A stretch of 64,000 nucleotides of DNA, taken from the NCBI RefSeq assembly GCF_024628725.1, contig NZ_CP102409.1, positions 1,087,001 to 1,151,000 of the forward strand, in the 5' to 3' direction. This document shows positions 19,539 to 28,380 of the stretch, piece after piece (within the stretch, counting starts at the first letter, position 1; each line of letters starts with the position of its first letter). Origin of the DNA: Ruegeria sp. YS9 (GTDB lineage: Bacteria > Pseudomonadota > Alphaproteobacteria > Rhodobacterales > Rhodobacteraceae). Position numbers and translations under genes: made by a program. Below the pieces are notes generated by a model, which was not told where the DNA came from, did not search any database, and saw only the letters and a list, made by a program, of their open reading frames with translations.

Positions 19539-20705
19539 TTATGCCTGCTCTTTTTTCTTTTCCATCGCATCGGCGAAACGCTCGAACAGATAGAAACTGT
19601 CCTGGGGTCCGGGTGACGCTTCGGGGTGGTATTGAACCGAGTATACAGGTCTGTCAGTCATTCGGATACCGCAGTTCGAGCCGTCAAACAGCGATCTGTG
19701 TGTCTCGACCACGCCTTCCGGCAAAGACTGCGCGTCCACGGCAAAACCGTGATTCATCGAAGTGATTTCGACCTTGCCGGTTTCCAGATCCTTGACCGGG
19801 TGGTTCGCGCCGTGGTGACCGTGGTTCATCTTGACTGTCTGACCGCCCAACGCCAGCGCAAGCATCTGGTGGCCAAGGCAGATACCAAAGACGGGCAGAT
19901 CGGTTGTGTCCAGAATTTCCTTGATCATCGGCACAGCATAGGCACCCGTTGCAGCCGGGTCTCCGGGACCGTTCGACAGGAAAACGCCATCCGGCTGATG
20001 GGCCAGCACTTCGGCAGCGGTCGCCGTCGCTGGCAACACGGTTACATCACATCCAGCCGAGGCGAGACAGCGCAGAATGTTGCGCTTGGCACCGTAATCG
20101 ACAGCCACGACTTTGTGGGCAGGGGCCTCTTGTCGCTTGTACCCGTCAGGCCAGGCCCACCGCATTTCATCCCAGCGATAGCTTTGGGCGCAGGTGACTT
20201 CCCTGGCCAAGTCCATACCTTCCAGCCCGGCAAAACCGCGGGCCGCAGCAACCAGGGCTTCGATGTCGAAATTGCCCTCGGGGTCATGAGCCAGCGCCAC
20301 ATGCGGCGCGCCCTGCTGGCGGATGGCGCGGGTCAGTCGGCGGGTATCAACGCCGCCGATGGCGATGCGTCCACGGCGGGCAAGCCAGCCCTTGAGTTCC
20401 TCGGCCGAGCGCCAGTTGGACGGCTCGGTCGGATCCCATTTGACAACCATGCCAGCGGCGACCGGATCGCCGGTTTCGTCATCCTCCGGGTTCACGCCGA
20501 CATTGCCGATATGGGGGAAGGTAAAGGTGACGATCTGCCCGGCATAGGATGGATCGGTCATGATTTCCTGATATCCGGTCATGGCTGTGTTGAAGCAGAG
20601 TTCAGCCACGGTCTGTCCGGTTGCACCGAAACCGAGGCCGTAAAACAGCGTTCCGTCGGCCAAAGCCAGACATGCGGTGGGCTTGGACGGGGCGTTCTGG
20701 GCCAT
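19539..20705 (-). CDS. carA: Carbamoyl-phosphate synthase small (glutaminase) subunit
   Basis: CarA hydrolyses glutamine and channels ammonia to CarB for arginine and pyrimidine synthesis. The 388-aa protein has the N-terminal CPSase_sm domain (ALADGTLFYGLGFGATGQTVAELCFNTAMTGYQEIMTDPSYAGQIVTFT) and a C-terminal class I glutamine amidotransferase domain with nucleophile Cys in FGICLGHQMLALALGG and the His/Glu of VQYHPEASPGPQD. The ATG at 20705 has AGGAG 8 nt upstream; the frame extends 11 codons further. carB is not in this window. Confidence 0.96.
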   Translation of the reverse strand: MAQNAPSKPTACLALADGTLFYGLGFGATGQTVAELCFNTAMTGYQEIMTDPSYAGQIVTFTFPHIGNVGVNPEDDETGDPVAAGMVVKWDPTEPSNWRSAEELKGWLARRGRIAIGGVDTRRLTRAIRQQGAPHVALAHDPEGNFDIEALVAAARGFAGLEGMDLAREVTCAQSYRWDEMRWAWPDGYKRQEAPAHKVVAVDYGAKRNILRCLASAGCDVTVLPATATAAEVLAHQPDGVFLSNGPGDPAATGAYAVPMIKEILDTTDLPVFGICLGHQMLALALGGQTVKMNHGHHGANHPVKDLETGKVEITSMNHGFAVDAQSLPEGVVETHRSLFDGSNCGIRMTDRPVYSVQYHPEASPGPQDSFYLFERFADAMEKKKEQA

Positions 20706-20888
20706 GGCGCGACTCTCCTGCAAGGTAAACCGGCGCATACCTAAGGGGGTTAAGCGCCTGGGTCAAGTCTGTTCAATTTTTGGGCTATCGTTATTTTTCA
20801 ATGGGTTAAGCCTGATCGCCCCCGGTTGTATCACGCTTTTTGTTTAGATATGTTCGGGGTTCCGTTGTCATGGGGATGGACAAGCCAA

Positions 20889-21374
20889 ATGGATATGCGA
20901 TCACGGGTGAATGCCGCCCTGAAGCAAGCTATGAAAGACAAAGCAGCCGAGCGTCTGTCGACACTGCGGTTGATCAACGCGGCCATCAAGGACCGCGACA
21001 TCGCCGCGCGCGCCTCGGACAATGAAGAGGTCAAGGGCTGCGGTGATGCAGAGGTGCTTGAAATTCTTGGCAAAATGACCAAGCAACGCAAGGAAAGTGC
21101 GCGCGCCTATGAAGAGGGCGGTCGCCTGGACCTGGCCGAACGCGAGATGCAGGAAGTCGCCGTCATCGAAGAGTTTCTGCCCAAGCAGCTGGATGATGAA
21201 GAAGTGTCAAAGGCGATTCAGGCCGCGATCACTTCAACCGGTGCCGGTTCCATTCGGGACATGGGCAAGGTCATGGGCGAGCTGAAGACCCGCTATACCG
21301 GACAGATGGACTTCGGCAGGGTCGGACCCATGGTCAAAGATCAACTCTGTGCCGCATCAAACGGCGATTGCTGA
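20889..21374 (+). CDS. GatB/YqeY-domain protein
   Basis: A 161-aa protein of the YqeY family: DMRSRVNAALKQAMKDKAAERLSTLRLINAAIKDRDIAAR, KMTKQRKESARAYEEGGRLDLAEREMQEVAVIEEFLPKQL and SIRDMGKVMGELKTRYTGQMDFGRVGPMVK. The domain resembles the tRNA-binding tail of GatB; its role is not settled but a link to tRNA-dependent amidation or translation is assumed. The ATG at 20889 fits the family length and has a GGA 8 nt upstream. It is divergent from carA. Confidence 0.85.
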   Translation: MDMRSRVNAALKQAMKDKAAERLSTLRLINAAIKDRDIAARASDNEEVKGCGDAEVLEILGKMTKQRKESARAYEEGGRLDLAEREMQEVAVIEEFLPKQLDDEEVSKAIQAAITSTGAGSIRDMGKVMGELKTRYTGQMDFGRVGPMVKDQLCAASNGDC

Positions 21375-21392
21375 GACATCAGGCTGAAACAC

Positions 21393-21884
21393 CTAATGCG
21401 CGACAGGATCGCGCAGTTTCCTGGCCAGGTCGTCGTAGAGCGTGATACGCTCGTCTTCCGACAGAAACGCCCCGATTTCCACCTCACGCCCGTCTCCGAC
21501 GAGCGTGACGTAATGTGGAACCGGGCCGCCTTCTTCGTACATTTCAGGTCGTGCCCAATAGCGATTGCACGACCATTCCTGTTGGTCCTTGCCAGGGGTG
21601 TGATGCACCAGGCGGGCTTGTGAATCGGACAAGGTAAAAACCTCAAACGTACTGCGCGCGCGATAGTTCGCCTGAATCGCCAGCCAAAGCCCAAGCACCG
21701 TCAACAGCAGAAACGGTAACAGACCCCACAACACGACCGACCCAAGCACGGCCAACAATGGGATCAAACCGAACAGAAACACGGACAGGATGGCAATCAT
21801 CGCCCCACGTCGCGGCAGTGAGTTATGCGGCCAGAGGCGCAGCTCGTGTACGGTTTCGGATGTCTGATTCCATTTGTAGGGCAT
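21393..21884 (-). CDS. DUF2244-family membrane protein
   Basis: A 163-aa protein with two closely spaced membrane segments (AMIAILSVFLFGLIPLLAVLG and WGLLPFLLLTVLGLWLAIQ) preceded by ELRLWPHNSLPRRG and followed by a soluble domain (TFEVFTLSDSQARLVHHTPGKDQQEWSCNRYWARPEM; VTLVGDGREVEIGAFLSEDERITLYDDL). This arrangement is that of DUF2244, a family common in alphaproteobacteria, often near cytochrome oxidase genes, as here (ctaD is 0.8 kb away). Start taken at MPYKWNQ (21884). Confidence 0.75.
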   Translation of the reverse strand: MPYKWNQTSETVHELRLWPHNSLPRRGAMIAILSVFLFGLIPLLAVLGSVVLWGLLPFLLLTVLGLWLAIQANYRARSTFEVFTLSDSQARLVHHTPGKDQQEWSCNRYWARPEMYEEGGPVPHYVTLVGDGREVEIGAFLSEDERITLYDDLARKLRDPVAH

Positions 21885-21928
21885 ACCGGAAACATATCGC
21901 AGTGCCGCGTCATGTCGACGGGTTTTGA

Positions 21929-22528
21929 TCAGACCACGTGGCCCACCCGCGCCCACGACAAGGCGTCATCCAAACGGTCGTCGCCCCAGAACACCTCTTG
22001 CCTCACCACGAAGCTGGGGGCGCCGAAAACACCCAGTTTCACTGCGATGTCTGTTTCAGCTTCTAGTGCCGCGACGATATCCGGGCTGCGCGCGCGTGCC
22101 AGTGTCAGACGGGGATCCTGCTGGCACCGCAGCAAAGCTTCGGACAGGGCGCTTTCGCTGCCCGCTTCGACGCCATCCTCGAACCAGATGCGGTAAAGGT
22201 TTTGGGTAAATGACTTGCCCCATCCATCCATCATACCAAGCAGAGCGACCTGATTGGCCAGGGCAAGATCGGAAATCGGATAGGGTGCGGGCAGGCTGGC
22301 GTGGATGTGATACTTGGCACAGCGCCTTTCGATATCGCGCCACATATATGCGGATTTTTCCGGTTTTCCGGCAAACGGGATATTCTGCTGTGCTGACATG
22401 ACCGTGCGCACATTGAAGGGCCGCCAATTCACGGTGGCGTCATGTTCAGCGCACCAGTCGTCCAGACGCATCACGGTAAGGAAGCTGTAAGTGCTGCCGA
22501 TTGAATACCAAAAGTCGATTTCCGGCAT
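21929..22528 (-). CDS. DsbA-family 2-hydroxychromene-2-carboxylate isomerase-like protein
   Basis: A 199-aa thioredoxin-fold protein of the HCCA isomerase/kappa-GST type. It begins EIDFWYSIGSTYSFLTVMRLDDW, where a Ser replaces the CxxC of true DsbA, consistent with a glutathione-dependent isomerase. The C-terminal cis-Pro region is GVFGAPSFVVRQEVFWGDDRLDDALSWA. GGAGG lies upstream of the ATG. In aromatic-degrading bacteria the enzyme acts on naphthalene intermediates; here, with no such pathway nearby, the substrate is unknown. Confidence 0.82.
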   Translation of the reverse strand: MPEIDFWYSIGSTYSFLTVMRLDDWCAEHDATVNWRPFNVRTVMSAQQNIPFAGKPEKSAYMWRDIERRCAKYHIHASLPAPYPISDLALANQVALLGMMDGWGKSFTQNLYRIWFEDGVEAGSESALSEALLRCQQDPRLTLARARSPDIVAALEAETDIAVKLGVFGAPSFVVRQEVFWGDDRLDDALSWARVGHVV

Positions 22529-22607
22529 TGCCGATCCTCCGACTGTTCTGTGGGGGTATCATAGCGGATTTTGATACACTTGGCGAACCGGCAGAGGTGA
22601 AAACGAA

Positions 22608-22632
22608 AAACCCCGCCACTTGGGCGGGGTTT
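22608..22632 (-). terminator. Intrinsic terminator of ctaD
   Basis: CCCCGCC (22611-22617) pairs perfectly with GGCGGGG (22623-22629) around ACTTG. On the minus strand it is followed by TTTTTCGTTTTC and lies 19 bp past the ctaD stop, a strong rho-independent terminator. On the plus strand it would be weaker. Confidence 0.88.
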
Positions 22633-22650
22633 CCTTGGATCAGATCGGGA

Positions 22651-24309
22651 TCAGTGGGCGTGGCCTTTGTCCCAGTCTTCCTGCTTGGGCAGCTGCTCGA
22701 ACGTGTGCTCGGGCGGCGGCGAGGGCAGGGTCCATTCCAGCGTGTCCGCGTATTCGTTCCACGGGTTCGGGCGTGTCTCTTTCGCGCCACGCATCAGGGC
22801 GTAGATCACGATGCCGAAGAACAGCAGGAACGAGGCGAACGAAATGAACGCGCCAATCGACGATACAAAGTTCCACTGGGCAAATGCCTCGGGGTAGTCG
22901 ATGTAGCGACGCGGCATGCCCTGACGGCCCAGGAAGTGCTGCGGGAAGAAGGTCAGGTTGGCGCCGATGAAGAACATCCAGAAGTGAACCTTGCCCCAGA
23001 ACTCGGAATACTGACGACCTGTCATCTTGCTGAAGTAGAAGTAGACGCCTGCAAAGATCGCAAAAACAGCACCCAGCGACATCACATAGTGGAAATGCGC
23101 AACCACGTAGTAGGTGTCGTGATAGGCACGGTCGACACCGGCCTGCGATAGAACCACACCGGTCACACCGCCGACGGTGAACAGGAACAGGAAGCCGAAG
23201 GCGAACAGCATCGGTGTCTTGAACTCGATCGAGCCGCCCCACATGGTGGCGATCCACGAGAACACCTTGACCCCCGTCGGAACCGCGATGACCATCGTTG
23301 CCAGCATGAAATAGGCCTGCTGACGCAGCGACATGCCGACGGTGTACATGTGGTGCGCCCACACGACAAAGCCCAGCACGCCGATCGCGATGATCGCCCA
23401 GACCATCGGCAGGTAACCGAAGATCGGCTTGCGCGAGAAGGTGGCGATGACATGGCTGATGATGCCGAATCCGGGCAGGATCACGATGTACACTTCCGGG
23501 TGGCCGAAGAACCACAGGATGTGCTGATACAGGATCGGATCGCCGCCACCGGCCGGATCAAAGAAGGTGAAGCCGAAGTTGCGGTCCATCAGCAGCATGG
23601 TGATCGCGCCCGCCAGAACCGGCAGCGACAGCAGAATCAGCCACGAGGTGACGAAGATCGACCAGCTGAACAGCGGCACCTTGAACAGGGTCATGCCCGG
23701 GGCACGCATGTTCAGGAAGGTGGTAATCATGTTGATCGCGCCGAGGATCGAGGAGGCGCCCGATACGTGCACTGCAAAGATCGCAAGATCCATGGACATG
23801 CCGCCCTCGGTCGTCGACAGCGGCGGATACAGAACCCAGCCCACGCCCGAGCCGGCCTGGTCGTTGCCTCCAGGCGCCAGCAGCGACGCGACACCCAGCG
23901 AGGTGCCGGCGACATACAGCCAGAAGGACAGGTTGTTCATCCGCGGAAACGCCATATCCGGCGCGCCGATCTGCAACGGCATGAAATAGTTGCCAAATCC
24001 GCCGAACAGGGCCGGGATGACAACGAAGAACATCATCAGAACACCGTGATAGGTGATCATGACGTTCCACAGATGCCCGTTGGGTGTACATGGGTCGGCC
24101 ATGAAGCCTTCCAGACACATGTACTGAACGCCCGGGTGCATCAGCTCGAGCCGCATGTATACGGTCATCAGAACCGAGATCAGACCGGCCAGCGCCGAAA
24201 CGACCAGGTACAGAATCCCGATGTCCTTGTGGTTGGTCGACATGAACCAGCGCTGGAAAAAGCTGCGCTGATCTTCATGGTCGTGACCGTGAATGGCTGC
24301 GTCTGCCAT
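22651..24309 (-). CDS. ctaD: Cytochrome c oxidase subunit I (aa3 type)
   Basis: CtaD is the catalytic subunit of the respiratory aa3 oxidase, holding haem a, haem a3 and CuB and pumping protons across the inner membrane. The 552-aa protein has 12 membrane helices and the diagnostic motifs: [14 protein letters not shown] at the start, [23 protein letters not shown], the CuB His-Tyr motif [24 protein letters not shown], and the haem ligands in [24 protein letters not shown] lies 10 nt before the ATG at 24309. It is monocistronic here, with its own terminator and an FNR box 105 bp upstream. Confidence 0.97.
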   Translation of the reverse strand: MADAAIHGHDHEDQRSFFQRWFMSTNHKDIGILYLVVSALAGLISVLMTVYMRLELMHPGVQYMCLEGFMADPCTPNGHLWNVMITYHGVLMMFFVVIPALFGGFGNYFMPLQIGAPDMAFPRMNNLSFWLYVAGTSLGVASLLAPGGNDQAGSGVGWVLYPPLSTTEGGMSMDLAIFAVHVSGASSILGAINMITTFLNMRAPGMTLFKVPLFSWSIFVTSWLILLSLPVLAGAITMLLMDRNFGFTFFDPAGGGDPILYQHILWFFGHPEVYIVILPGFGIISHVIATFSRKPIFGYLPMVWAIIAIGVLGFVVWAHHMYTVGMSLRQQAYFMLATMVIAVPTGVKVFSWIATMWGGSIEFKTPMLFAFGFLFLFTVGGVTGVVLSQAGVDRAYHDTYYVVAHFHYVMSLGAVFAIFAGVYFYFSKMTGRQYSEFWGKVHFWMFFIGANLTFFPQHFLGRQGMPRRYIDYPEAFAQWNFVSSIGAFISFASFLLFFGIVIYALMRGAKETRPNPWNEYADTLEWTLPSPPPEHTFEQLPKQEDWDKGHAH

Positions 24310-24413
24310 TATAGGTGCCTCCTGTTGCAACTGCACCGCGCAGTCGGACCTCTCCAACGCGCGGGATTCCTGCTGTTTTTAGAATGTGACGAGGGCACCT
24401 TCAATGGCCGAGT

Positions 24414-24427
24414 TTGATCTGGATCAA
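24414..24427. promoter_or_regulatory. FNR/FnrL box upstream of ctaD
   Basis: TTGAT CTGG ATCAA is a perfect match to the FNR/FnrL consensus TTGAT-N4-ATCAA. It lies in the 305-bp gap between ctaD (minus) and the HIT gene (plus), 105 bp from the ctaD start and 188 bp from the HIT start. Oxygen-dependent repression of aa3 oxidase under low oxygen is a known scheme in related Rhodobacterales. Nothing else is recognisable in this gap. Confidence 0.65.
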
Positions 24428-24614
24428 GATTAATTGTCGCGGGCAGGCGGGTGCCGCACGATTTTCCGGCCTTGAACGTGGTTTATCTGGGCATGGCGGA
24501 TGAGAATTCAAGCCCGGCCTGCCGATGCGACATGGGCGCTGGCAGAGTTCCGCCTTGACCGTTGCCCGCACGCGTCTCAGAACTGTGCCAACACCCGCAA
24601 TCCAGAGGTTTGAG

Positions 24615-25034
24615 ATGGCTGATTACGACCCCGACAATATCTTTGCGAAAATCCTGCGCGGAGAAATCCCGTGCACGCGCGTGTACGAGGATGATGAAAC
24701 GCTGGCTTTCATGGATATCATGCCGCGCACGGACGGGCATCTGTTGGTGATCCCCAAAACACCGTGCCGCAACGTACTGGATGCTACGCCCGCGCAACTG
24801 ACGGCGGTTGTGAAAACGGTGCAGAAGATGGCCCGGGCGGTCAAGTCCGCCTTCGACGCGGACGGGGTGACAATTCAGCAATTCAACGAGGCGGCAGGCG
24901 GGCAGGAAGTCTTCCACCTGCATTTTCACGTCCTGCCGCGCCACGAAGGGGTTTCCATGCGCCCGCCGGGCAAGATGGGGGATTTTGACCTTATCGGAGA
25001 GCACGCGAAAAAGATCAGCGCCGCACTCGCCTGA
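24615..25034 (+). CDS. HIT-family hydrolase
   Basis: A 139-aa histidine-triad protein. The N-terminal FAKILRGEIPCTRVYEDDETLAFMDIMPRTDGHLLVIPK and the triad HLHFHVLPRHEG are typical of bacterial HIT (HINT-like) nucleoside monophosphoramidases. AGAGG is 6 nt before the ATG at 24615, and the open frame upstream (to 24525) lacks family similarity. Cytoplasmic; physiological substrate unknown. Confidence 0.9.
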   Translation: MADYDPDNIFAKILRGEIPCTRVYEDDETLAFMDIMPRTDGHLLVIPKTPCRNVLDATPAQLTAVVKTVQKMARAVKSAFDADGVTIQQFNEAAGGQEVFHLHFHVLPRHEGVSMRPPGKMGDFDLIGEHAKKISAALA

Positions 25035-25457
25035 TCATTCGGCGCCATGTGGCCCCATGCATTCGCCGTGATCCTGAAACGCATGCAGCACGGCACAGAC
25101 ATGGTCGTGCTGCCCGTCGCAGGCCGCTGAAATACGGGTCAGTTCCGCCTCGAGGTTTTGCAGGCGGGCAATACGATCCCGGAGGTCGGCCAGTTGCTTT
25201 TCGGCAATTTCGTGCGCCCGGTTAAGATCGCTGCCAGATGCGCCCTCAAGGGACAGCAAGCCCACGACGTCGGCCAGTGGCAATCCCAGATCACGGCAAT
25301 GGCGAATGAAGATCAGCCGTTTTAAAGCGGCATCGTCATACCGGCGTTGATTGCCCGCGGTTCGTTCTGGCTTGGGCAACAGGCCTTTGTCTTCGTAGAA
25401 CCGGATTGTGGGAATTTTCACTCCGGTTCGGTGCGATAAGTCCCCGATCGAGAACAT
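25035..25457 (-). CDS. MerR-family metal-responsive regulator
   Basis: A 140-aa MerR protein: HTH FSIGDLSHRTGVKIPTIRFYEDKGLLPKPERTAGNQRRYDDAALKRLIFIRHCRDLGLPLADV, long dimerisation helix, then a His/Cys-rich tail (CDGQHDHVCAVLHAFQDHGECMGPHG) that can bind metal. Together with the divergent CDF exporter this points to Zn, Cd, Co or Pb sensing. The start at 25457 (MFSIG) is the family start. It presumably both represses and activates the divergent exporter promoter, whose operator is visible. Confidence 0.85.
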   Translation of the reverse strand: MFSIGDLSHRTGVKIPTIRFYEDKGLLPKPERTAGNQRRYDDAALKRLIFIRHCRDLGLPLADVVGLLSLEGASGSDLNRAHEIAEKQLADLRDRIARLQNLEAELTRISAACDGQHDHVCAVLHAFQDHGECMGPHGAE

Positions 25458-25474
25458 TTTTCCGTTGCGACCTC

Positions 25475-25505
25475 TTGAACCTCTAGTGGCTAGAGAAATT
25501 ACATG
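25475..25505 (+). promoter_or_regulatory. MerR-type promoter with dyad operator in a 19-bp spacer
   Basis: A -35 element TTGAAC (25475-25480) and a -10-like TACATG (25500-25505) are 19 bp apart, the overlong spacing typical of MerR-activated promoters. The spacer holds a perfect dyad CTCTAG-TGG-CTAGAG (25481-25495), resembling CadR/PbrR operators. It points toward the CDF gene, predicting a leader of about 28 nt, and lies 24 bp upstream of merR. Confidence 0.65.
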
Positions 25506-25539
25506 CTCTGGGAAGCCGTAACAAGGGACATGAAACGAT

Positions 25540-26481
25540 ATGGCACACCAGCATCCCCACACCGGGCATGGTCACAAGCACAACCACATCGATCCGGACG
25601 CAGGTGATGCGCGCGTCGCCTGGGCGATTGCGGTGAACATGTTCCTGACTGTGGCTCAGGTCATCGGTGGCATATTCTCGGGTTCTCTGGCCCTGATCGC
25701 CGACGCATTGCACAATTTTTCGGACGCCGTCGCACTTGTCATTGCCTTTTTCGCCCGCAAGATCGCCCGCCGCCCGGCAGATCCCCGGATGAGCTTTGGT
25801 TATGGCCGGGCCGAGGTGGTTGCCGCACTGGTCAATTACACCACGTTGATCATGCTGTCGGTTTATCTGTTCTACGAAGGTGTGATGCGGTTTTTTGAAC
25901 CCGAGCCGATCAACGGTTGGATTATGGTTTGGATCGCCGCGCTGGCATTGGTGGTCGATCTCGTAACCGCTGCGCTGACGTATGCCATGGCCAAGGAGAG
26001 CATGAATATCCGGGCCGCATTCATCCATAACGTTGCTGACGCATTGGGATCAGTCGCCGTGATCGTAGCGGGCACCGCAGTGATCCTGCTTGGCTGGACA
26101 TGGGTGGACCCGGTGGTGACGATCCTGATCTCGATCTACATCATGTGGCATGTCAAAGAAGAGATAGGTGAGACAGTCCGTGTTCTGATGCTGGGCGCTC
26201 CGCCCGACCTGGAGCCAGAGCAGGTTGCGGCGGCTATCGAAGAAACAGAAGGGGTGGCCGAAGTGCATCACGTGCATTTGTGGAGTATGCAGGAACGGCA
26301 GCCCGCGCTGACGGCTCATCTGGTCGTCGATGCGAACGCCTGGTCAAATGCCGAAGTGGTTCGGGACAGTGTCAGGCAAACGCTGCAAGTTCGTTTCGGG
26401 GTTGGCCACGCGACGCTCGAACTGGAACAGGCCGGCCGCGCCTGCGTCGGTTCGTCCCGATTTGGGCACCATGAAGAATAG
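25540..26481 (+). CDS. Cation diffusion facilitator (CzcD/ZitB-type) metal exporter
   Basis: A 313-aa proton-coupled heavy-metal exporter of the inner membrane. The N-terminus is His-rich (MAHQHPHTGHGHKHNHID). Six membrane helices follow; helices 2 and 5 carry the metal-site motifs DALHNFSDAVALVIAF and HNVADALGSVAVIV. The cytoplasmic C-terminal domain (GVAEVHHVHLWSMQERQPALTAHLVVD) is the CDF dimerisation module. AAGGGA is upstream. Divergent merR and the dyad promoter indicate induction by Zn/Cd/Co-type ions. Confidence 0.92.
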   Translation: MAHQHPHTGHGHKHNHIDPDAGDARVAWAIAVNMFLTVAQVIGGIFSGSLALIADALHNFSDAVALVIAFFARKIARRPADPRMSFGYGRAEVVAALVNYTTLIMLSVYLFYEGVMRFFEPEPINGWIMVWIAALALVVDLVTAALTYAMAKESMNIRAAFIHNVADALGSVAVIVAGTAVILLGWTWVDPVVTILISIYIMWHVKEEIGETVRVLMLGAPPDLEPEQVAAAIEETEGVAEVHHVHLWSMQERQPALTAHLVVDANAWSNAEVVRDSVRQTLQVRFGVGHATLELEQAGRACVGSSRFGHHEE

Positions 26482-26796
26482 CGGCGGCGCAAAGAGAATT
26501 GCCGTTCCGATTTGGGGTCGGAACGGCAGACTCGTAACCAAACACTTCTCGGATTTCGAGGGCGAGCCCTGGATCACCGGTTAACATACCACTCACTCTT
26601 GATTGGCAGTTCCATATTACTCGTTAACGGAGCCTTTGTATCTAGCTGAGTTAAAAAATGCTTAAAGACTTCCCTAAATCCACCGAATTCAGGGTTAATT
26701 GCCTTACGCATGGGAAACAGAGCCAGCCGGTCACAGGGATTGTTGTTTGCAACAGTGGCGCGCAGCGATTCGCTGCGCAGTGATCGACAGATGGAA
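26482..26796. other. Convergent intergenic region with two perfect hairpins
   Basis: This 315-bp gap between the convergent CDF and lipB genes has no convincing gene. It contains an 11-bp perfect stem (26500-26510 with 26518-26528, loop TTTGGGG) just after the CDF gene, and an 8-bp perfect stem with a 3-nt loop (26760-26767 with 26771-26778) just after lipB. Neither is followed by a T run. They may serve as transcript ends for the two genes. The middle, about 26580-26700, is AT-rich. Confidence 0.5.
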
Positions 26797-27453
26797 TCAG
26801 GGTGCCACAGGGCCAAAAACGTCTGCGAATGTCTTTTCCAGTGCGGCATCAAGGTCTGCCATCGTTACCGGCAACCCCAGATCGACCAATGAGGTCACGC
26901 CGTATTCGCTGATCCCGCAAGGGACGATGCCGGAAAAATGTTCCAGATCAGGTTCGACATTCACCGAGATTCCGTGAAAACTGACCCATTTGCGCAGGCG
27001 CAGACCAATGGCGGCGATCTTGTCTTCCGCCGGTTTGCCGGTCGCCGTCAGCGGCTTGTCATCACGCCGAACCCAAACCCCCACGCGCCCGTCACGAATC
27101 TCACCTTTTACATTGAATTCCGCCAGCGCCGAGATCACCCAGGTTTCAAGCTGCTTCACAAACTGACGCACGTCGCGGCCGCGTTTGTTCAGATCCAGCA
27201 TGACATAGGCCACACGTTGACCGGGCCCGTGATAGGTGTATTCGCCGCCGCGTTTGCTTTCGTAAACCGGAAACCGATCGGGGTCGGTCAGATCCTCGAT
27301 TTTGGCCGAAGTGCCGGCCGTATAAAGCGGCGGGTGTTCCAGCAGCCAGACGCATTCCTCGGCTTCGCCATTTGCGATTGCGGCGACGCGCGCCTCCATA
27401 AAGGCAACGGCGTCGTCATAGCTGGTCAGACCATCGGTGATTTTCCATTCCAT
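26797..27453 (-). CDS. lipB: Octanoyl-[acyl carrier protein]:protein octanoyltransferase
   Basis: LipB moves octanoate from ACP to lipoyl domains, the first step of lipoate assembly on PDH, OGDH and GcvH. The 218-aa protein has the family motifs [39 protein letters not shown], the catalytic-Lys region [29 protein letters not shown] and the Cys motif [10 protein letters not shown]. The ATG at 27453 is preferred to an in-frame TTG at 27483, which has no ribosome binding site. Confidence 0.94.
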   Translation of the reverse strand: MEWKITDGLTSYDDAVAFMEARVAAIANGEAEECVWLLEHPPLYTAGTSAKIEDLTDPDRFPVYESKRGGEYTYHGPGQRVAYVMLDLNKRGRDVRQFVKQLETWVISALAEFNVKGEIRDGRVGVWVRRDDKPLTATGKPAEDKIAAIGLRLRKWVSFHGISVNVEPDLEHFSGIVPCGISEYGVTSLVDLGLPVTMADLDAALEKTFADVFGPVAP

Positions 27454-27492
27454 GCCGGTCTCATATCCGTCTGGATCGGTCAAGAAAAGGGG

Positions 27493-28152
27493 TCAGGCGG
27501 CCTCGGACAGGCAACGTTGCAGCACCTGGGCATAGGTTTCAGAACCCTGCGCGCCGGTCAGCAGGTATTTCCCGCCAAAAACCATGGATGGCACACCTGA
27601 AATGCCCCGGCTGGTCCAGAACTGCTGCTTTTCACGTATCGGGTCAATGTGTTTTCCGCTTTCAAGCGCTTGTTGCGCCGTATCCGCGTCCAGCCCGATG
27701 GATCGAACAACTTCCAGCAGAACATCCATATCGGAAACATCCCTCTGCTGAGTGAAATACGCGTCGAACAGAGCCAGCTTCAGAGGATGCTGCCGACCCA
27801 ACTCTTCCGCCCAATCCAGCAACTGATGCGCCGCGAATGTATTCACCATTCTGCTGTCATCGTCGAAGTTGAAGGCAAAGCCGAGCTTGGCCCCGATCGA
27901 GGTAAGCCGGTTCCGGGCCTGCTGGCTTTGTTCAGCGGTCGTGCCGTATTTCTCCATGATATGTTCACGCAGATTCTGGCCCTCGGGCGGCATGTTCGGG
28001 TTCAACTCGAACGGATGCCAGCGAAGCCGGGCAAGGACATCCTGTTGCCGCAACGCCATGTCAAGCTGTCGAAACCCGACAACGCACCAGGGGCACACAA
28101 CATCCGAGACGATATCGATCTGAACGATCGGGCGGTTATCGGGCGAGGGCAT
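27493..28152 (-). CDS. DsbA-family oxidoreductase (FrnE-like)
   Basis: A 219-aa DsbA-like thioredoxin-fold protein without a signal peptide, so cytoplasmic. The active-site CxxC is in DVVCPWCVVGFRQLD, and the cis-Pro loop is GVPSMVFGGKYLLTGAQ. This matches the FrnE group of disulfide oxidoreductases linked with oxidative-stress tolerance. AGGAG is 6 nt before the ATG. lipB follows 39 bp downstream on the same strand. Confidence 0.88.
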   Translation of the reverse strand: MPSPDNRPIVQIDIVSDVVCPWCVVGFRQLDMALRQQDVLARLRWHPFELNPNMPPEGQNLREHIMEKYGTTAEQSQQARNRLTSIGAKLGFAFNFDDDSRMVNTFAAHQLLDWAEELGRQHPLKLALFDAYFTQQRDVSDMDVLLEVVRSIGLDADTAQQALESGKHIDPIREKQQFWTSRGISGVPSMVFGGKYLLTGAQGSETYAQVLQRCLSEAA

Positions 28153-28240
28153 CTGCGGCTCCTGTCAGGTCAATAGAGTGTTGTCCAGTGGCAGAGATAA
28201 GCCCGTGGTGAAGGAATTTAAACCACTGCGTTTTTGCCTC

Positions 28241-28269
28241 TTCACATCGCGCGCACCAACGTCTATACG
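28241..28269 (+). promoter_or_regulatory. Candidate promoter of tRNA-Leu
   Basis: TTCACA (28241-28246) and TATACG (28264-28269) are separated by 17 bp, with a predicted transcription start about 18 nt before the tRNA. The match to the housekeeping sigma consensus is moderate. Confidence 0.4.
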
Positions 28270-28293
28270 CCGCTTTACCAAGTCATTGGCAGT

Positions 28294-28380
28294 GCGGTCG
28301 TGGCGGAATTGGTAGACGCGCAGCGTTGAGGTCGCTGTGGGGTAACTCCCGTGGAAGTTCGAGTCTTCTCGACCGCACCA
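28294..28380 (+). tRNA. tRNA-Leu (anticodon GAG)
   Basis: An 87-nt type II tRNA with acceptor arm GCGGTCG/CGACCGC, D arm GGCGGAATTGGTAGACGC, anticodon stem CAGCG/CGCTG with loop TTGAGGT (anticodon GAG, decoding CUC and CUU), an extra arm TGGGGTAACTCCCGTG, T arm GAAG-TTCGAGT-CTTC and an encoded CCA end. It marks the left border of the glycan cluster. Confidence 0.96.

Noticed and set aside
26330..26584. 84-codon frame overlapping the 3' end of the CDF gene
   Set aside because: It is an out-of-frame reading of the CDF C-terminal domain, which is itself well conserved.
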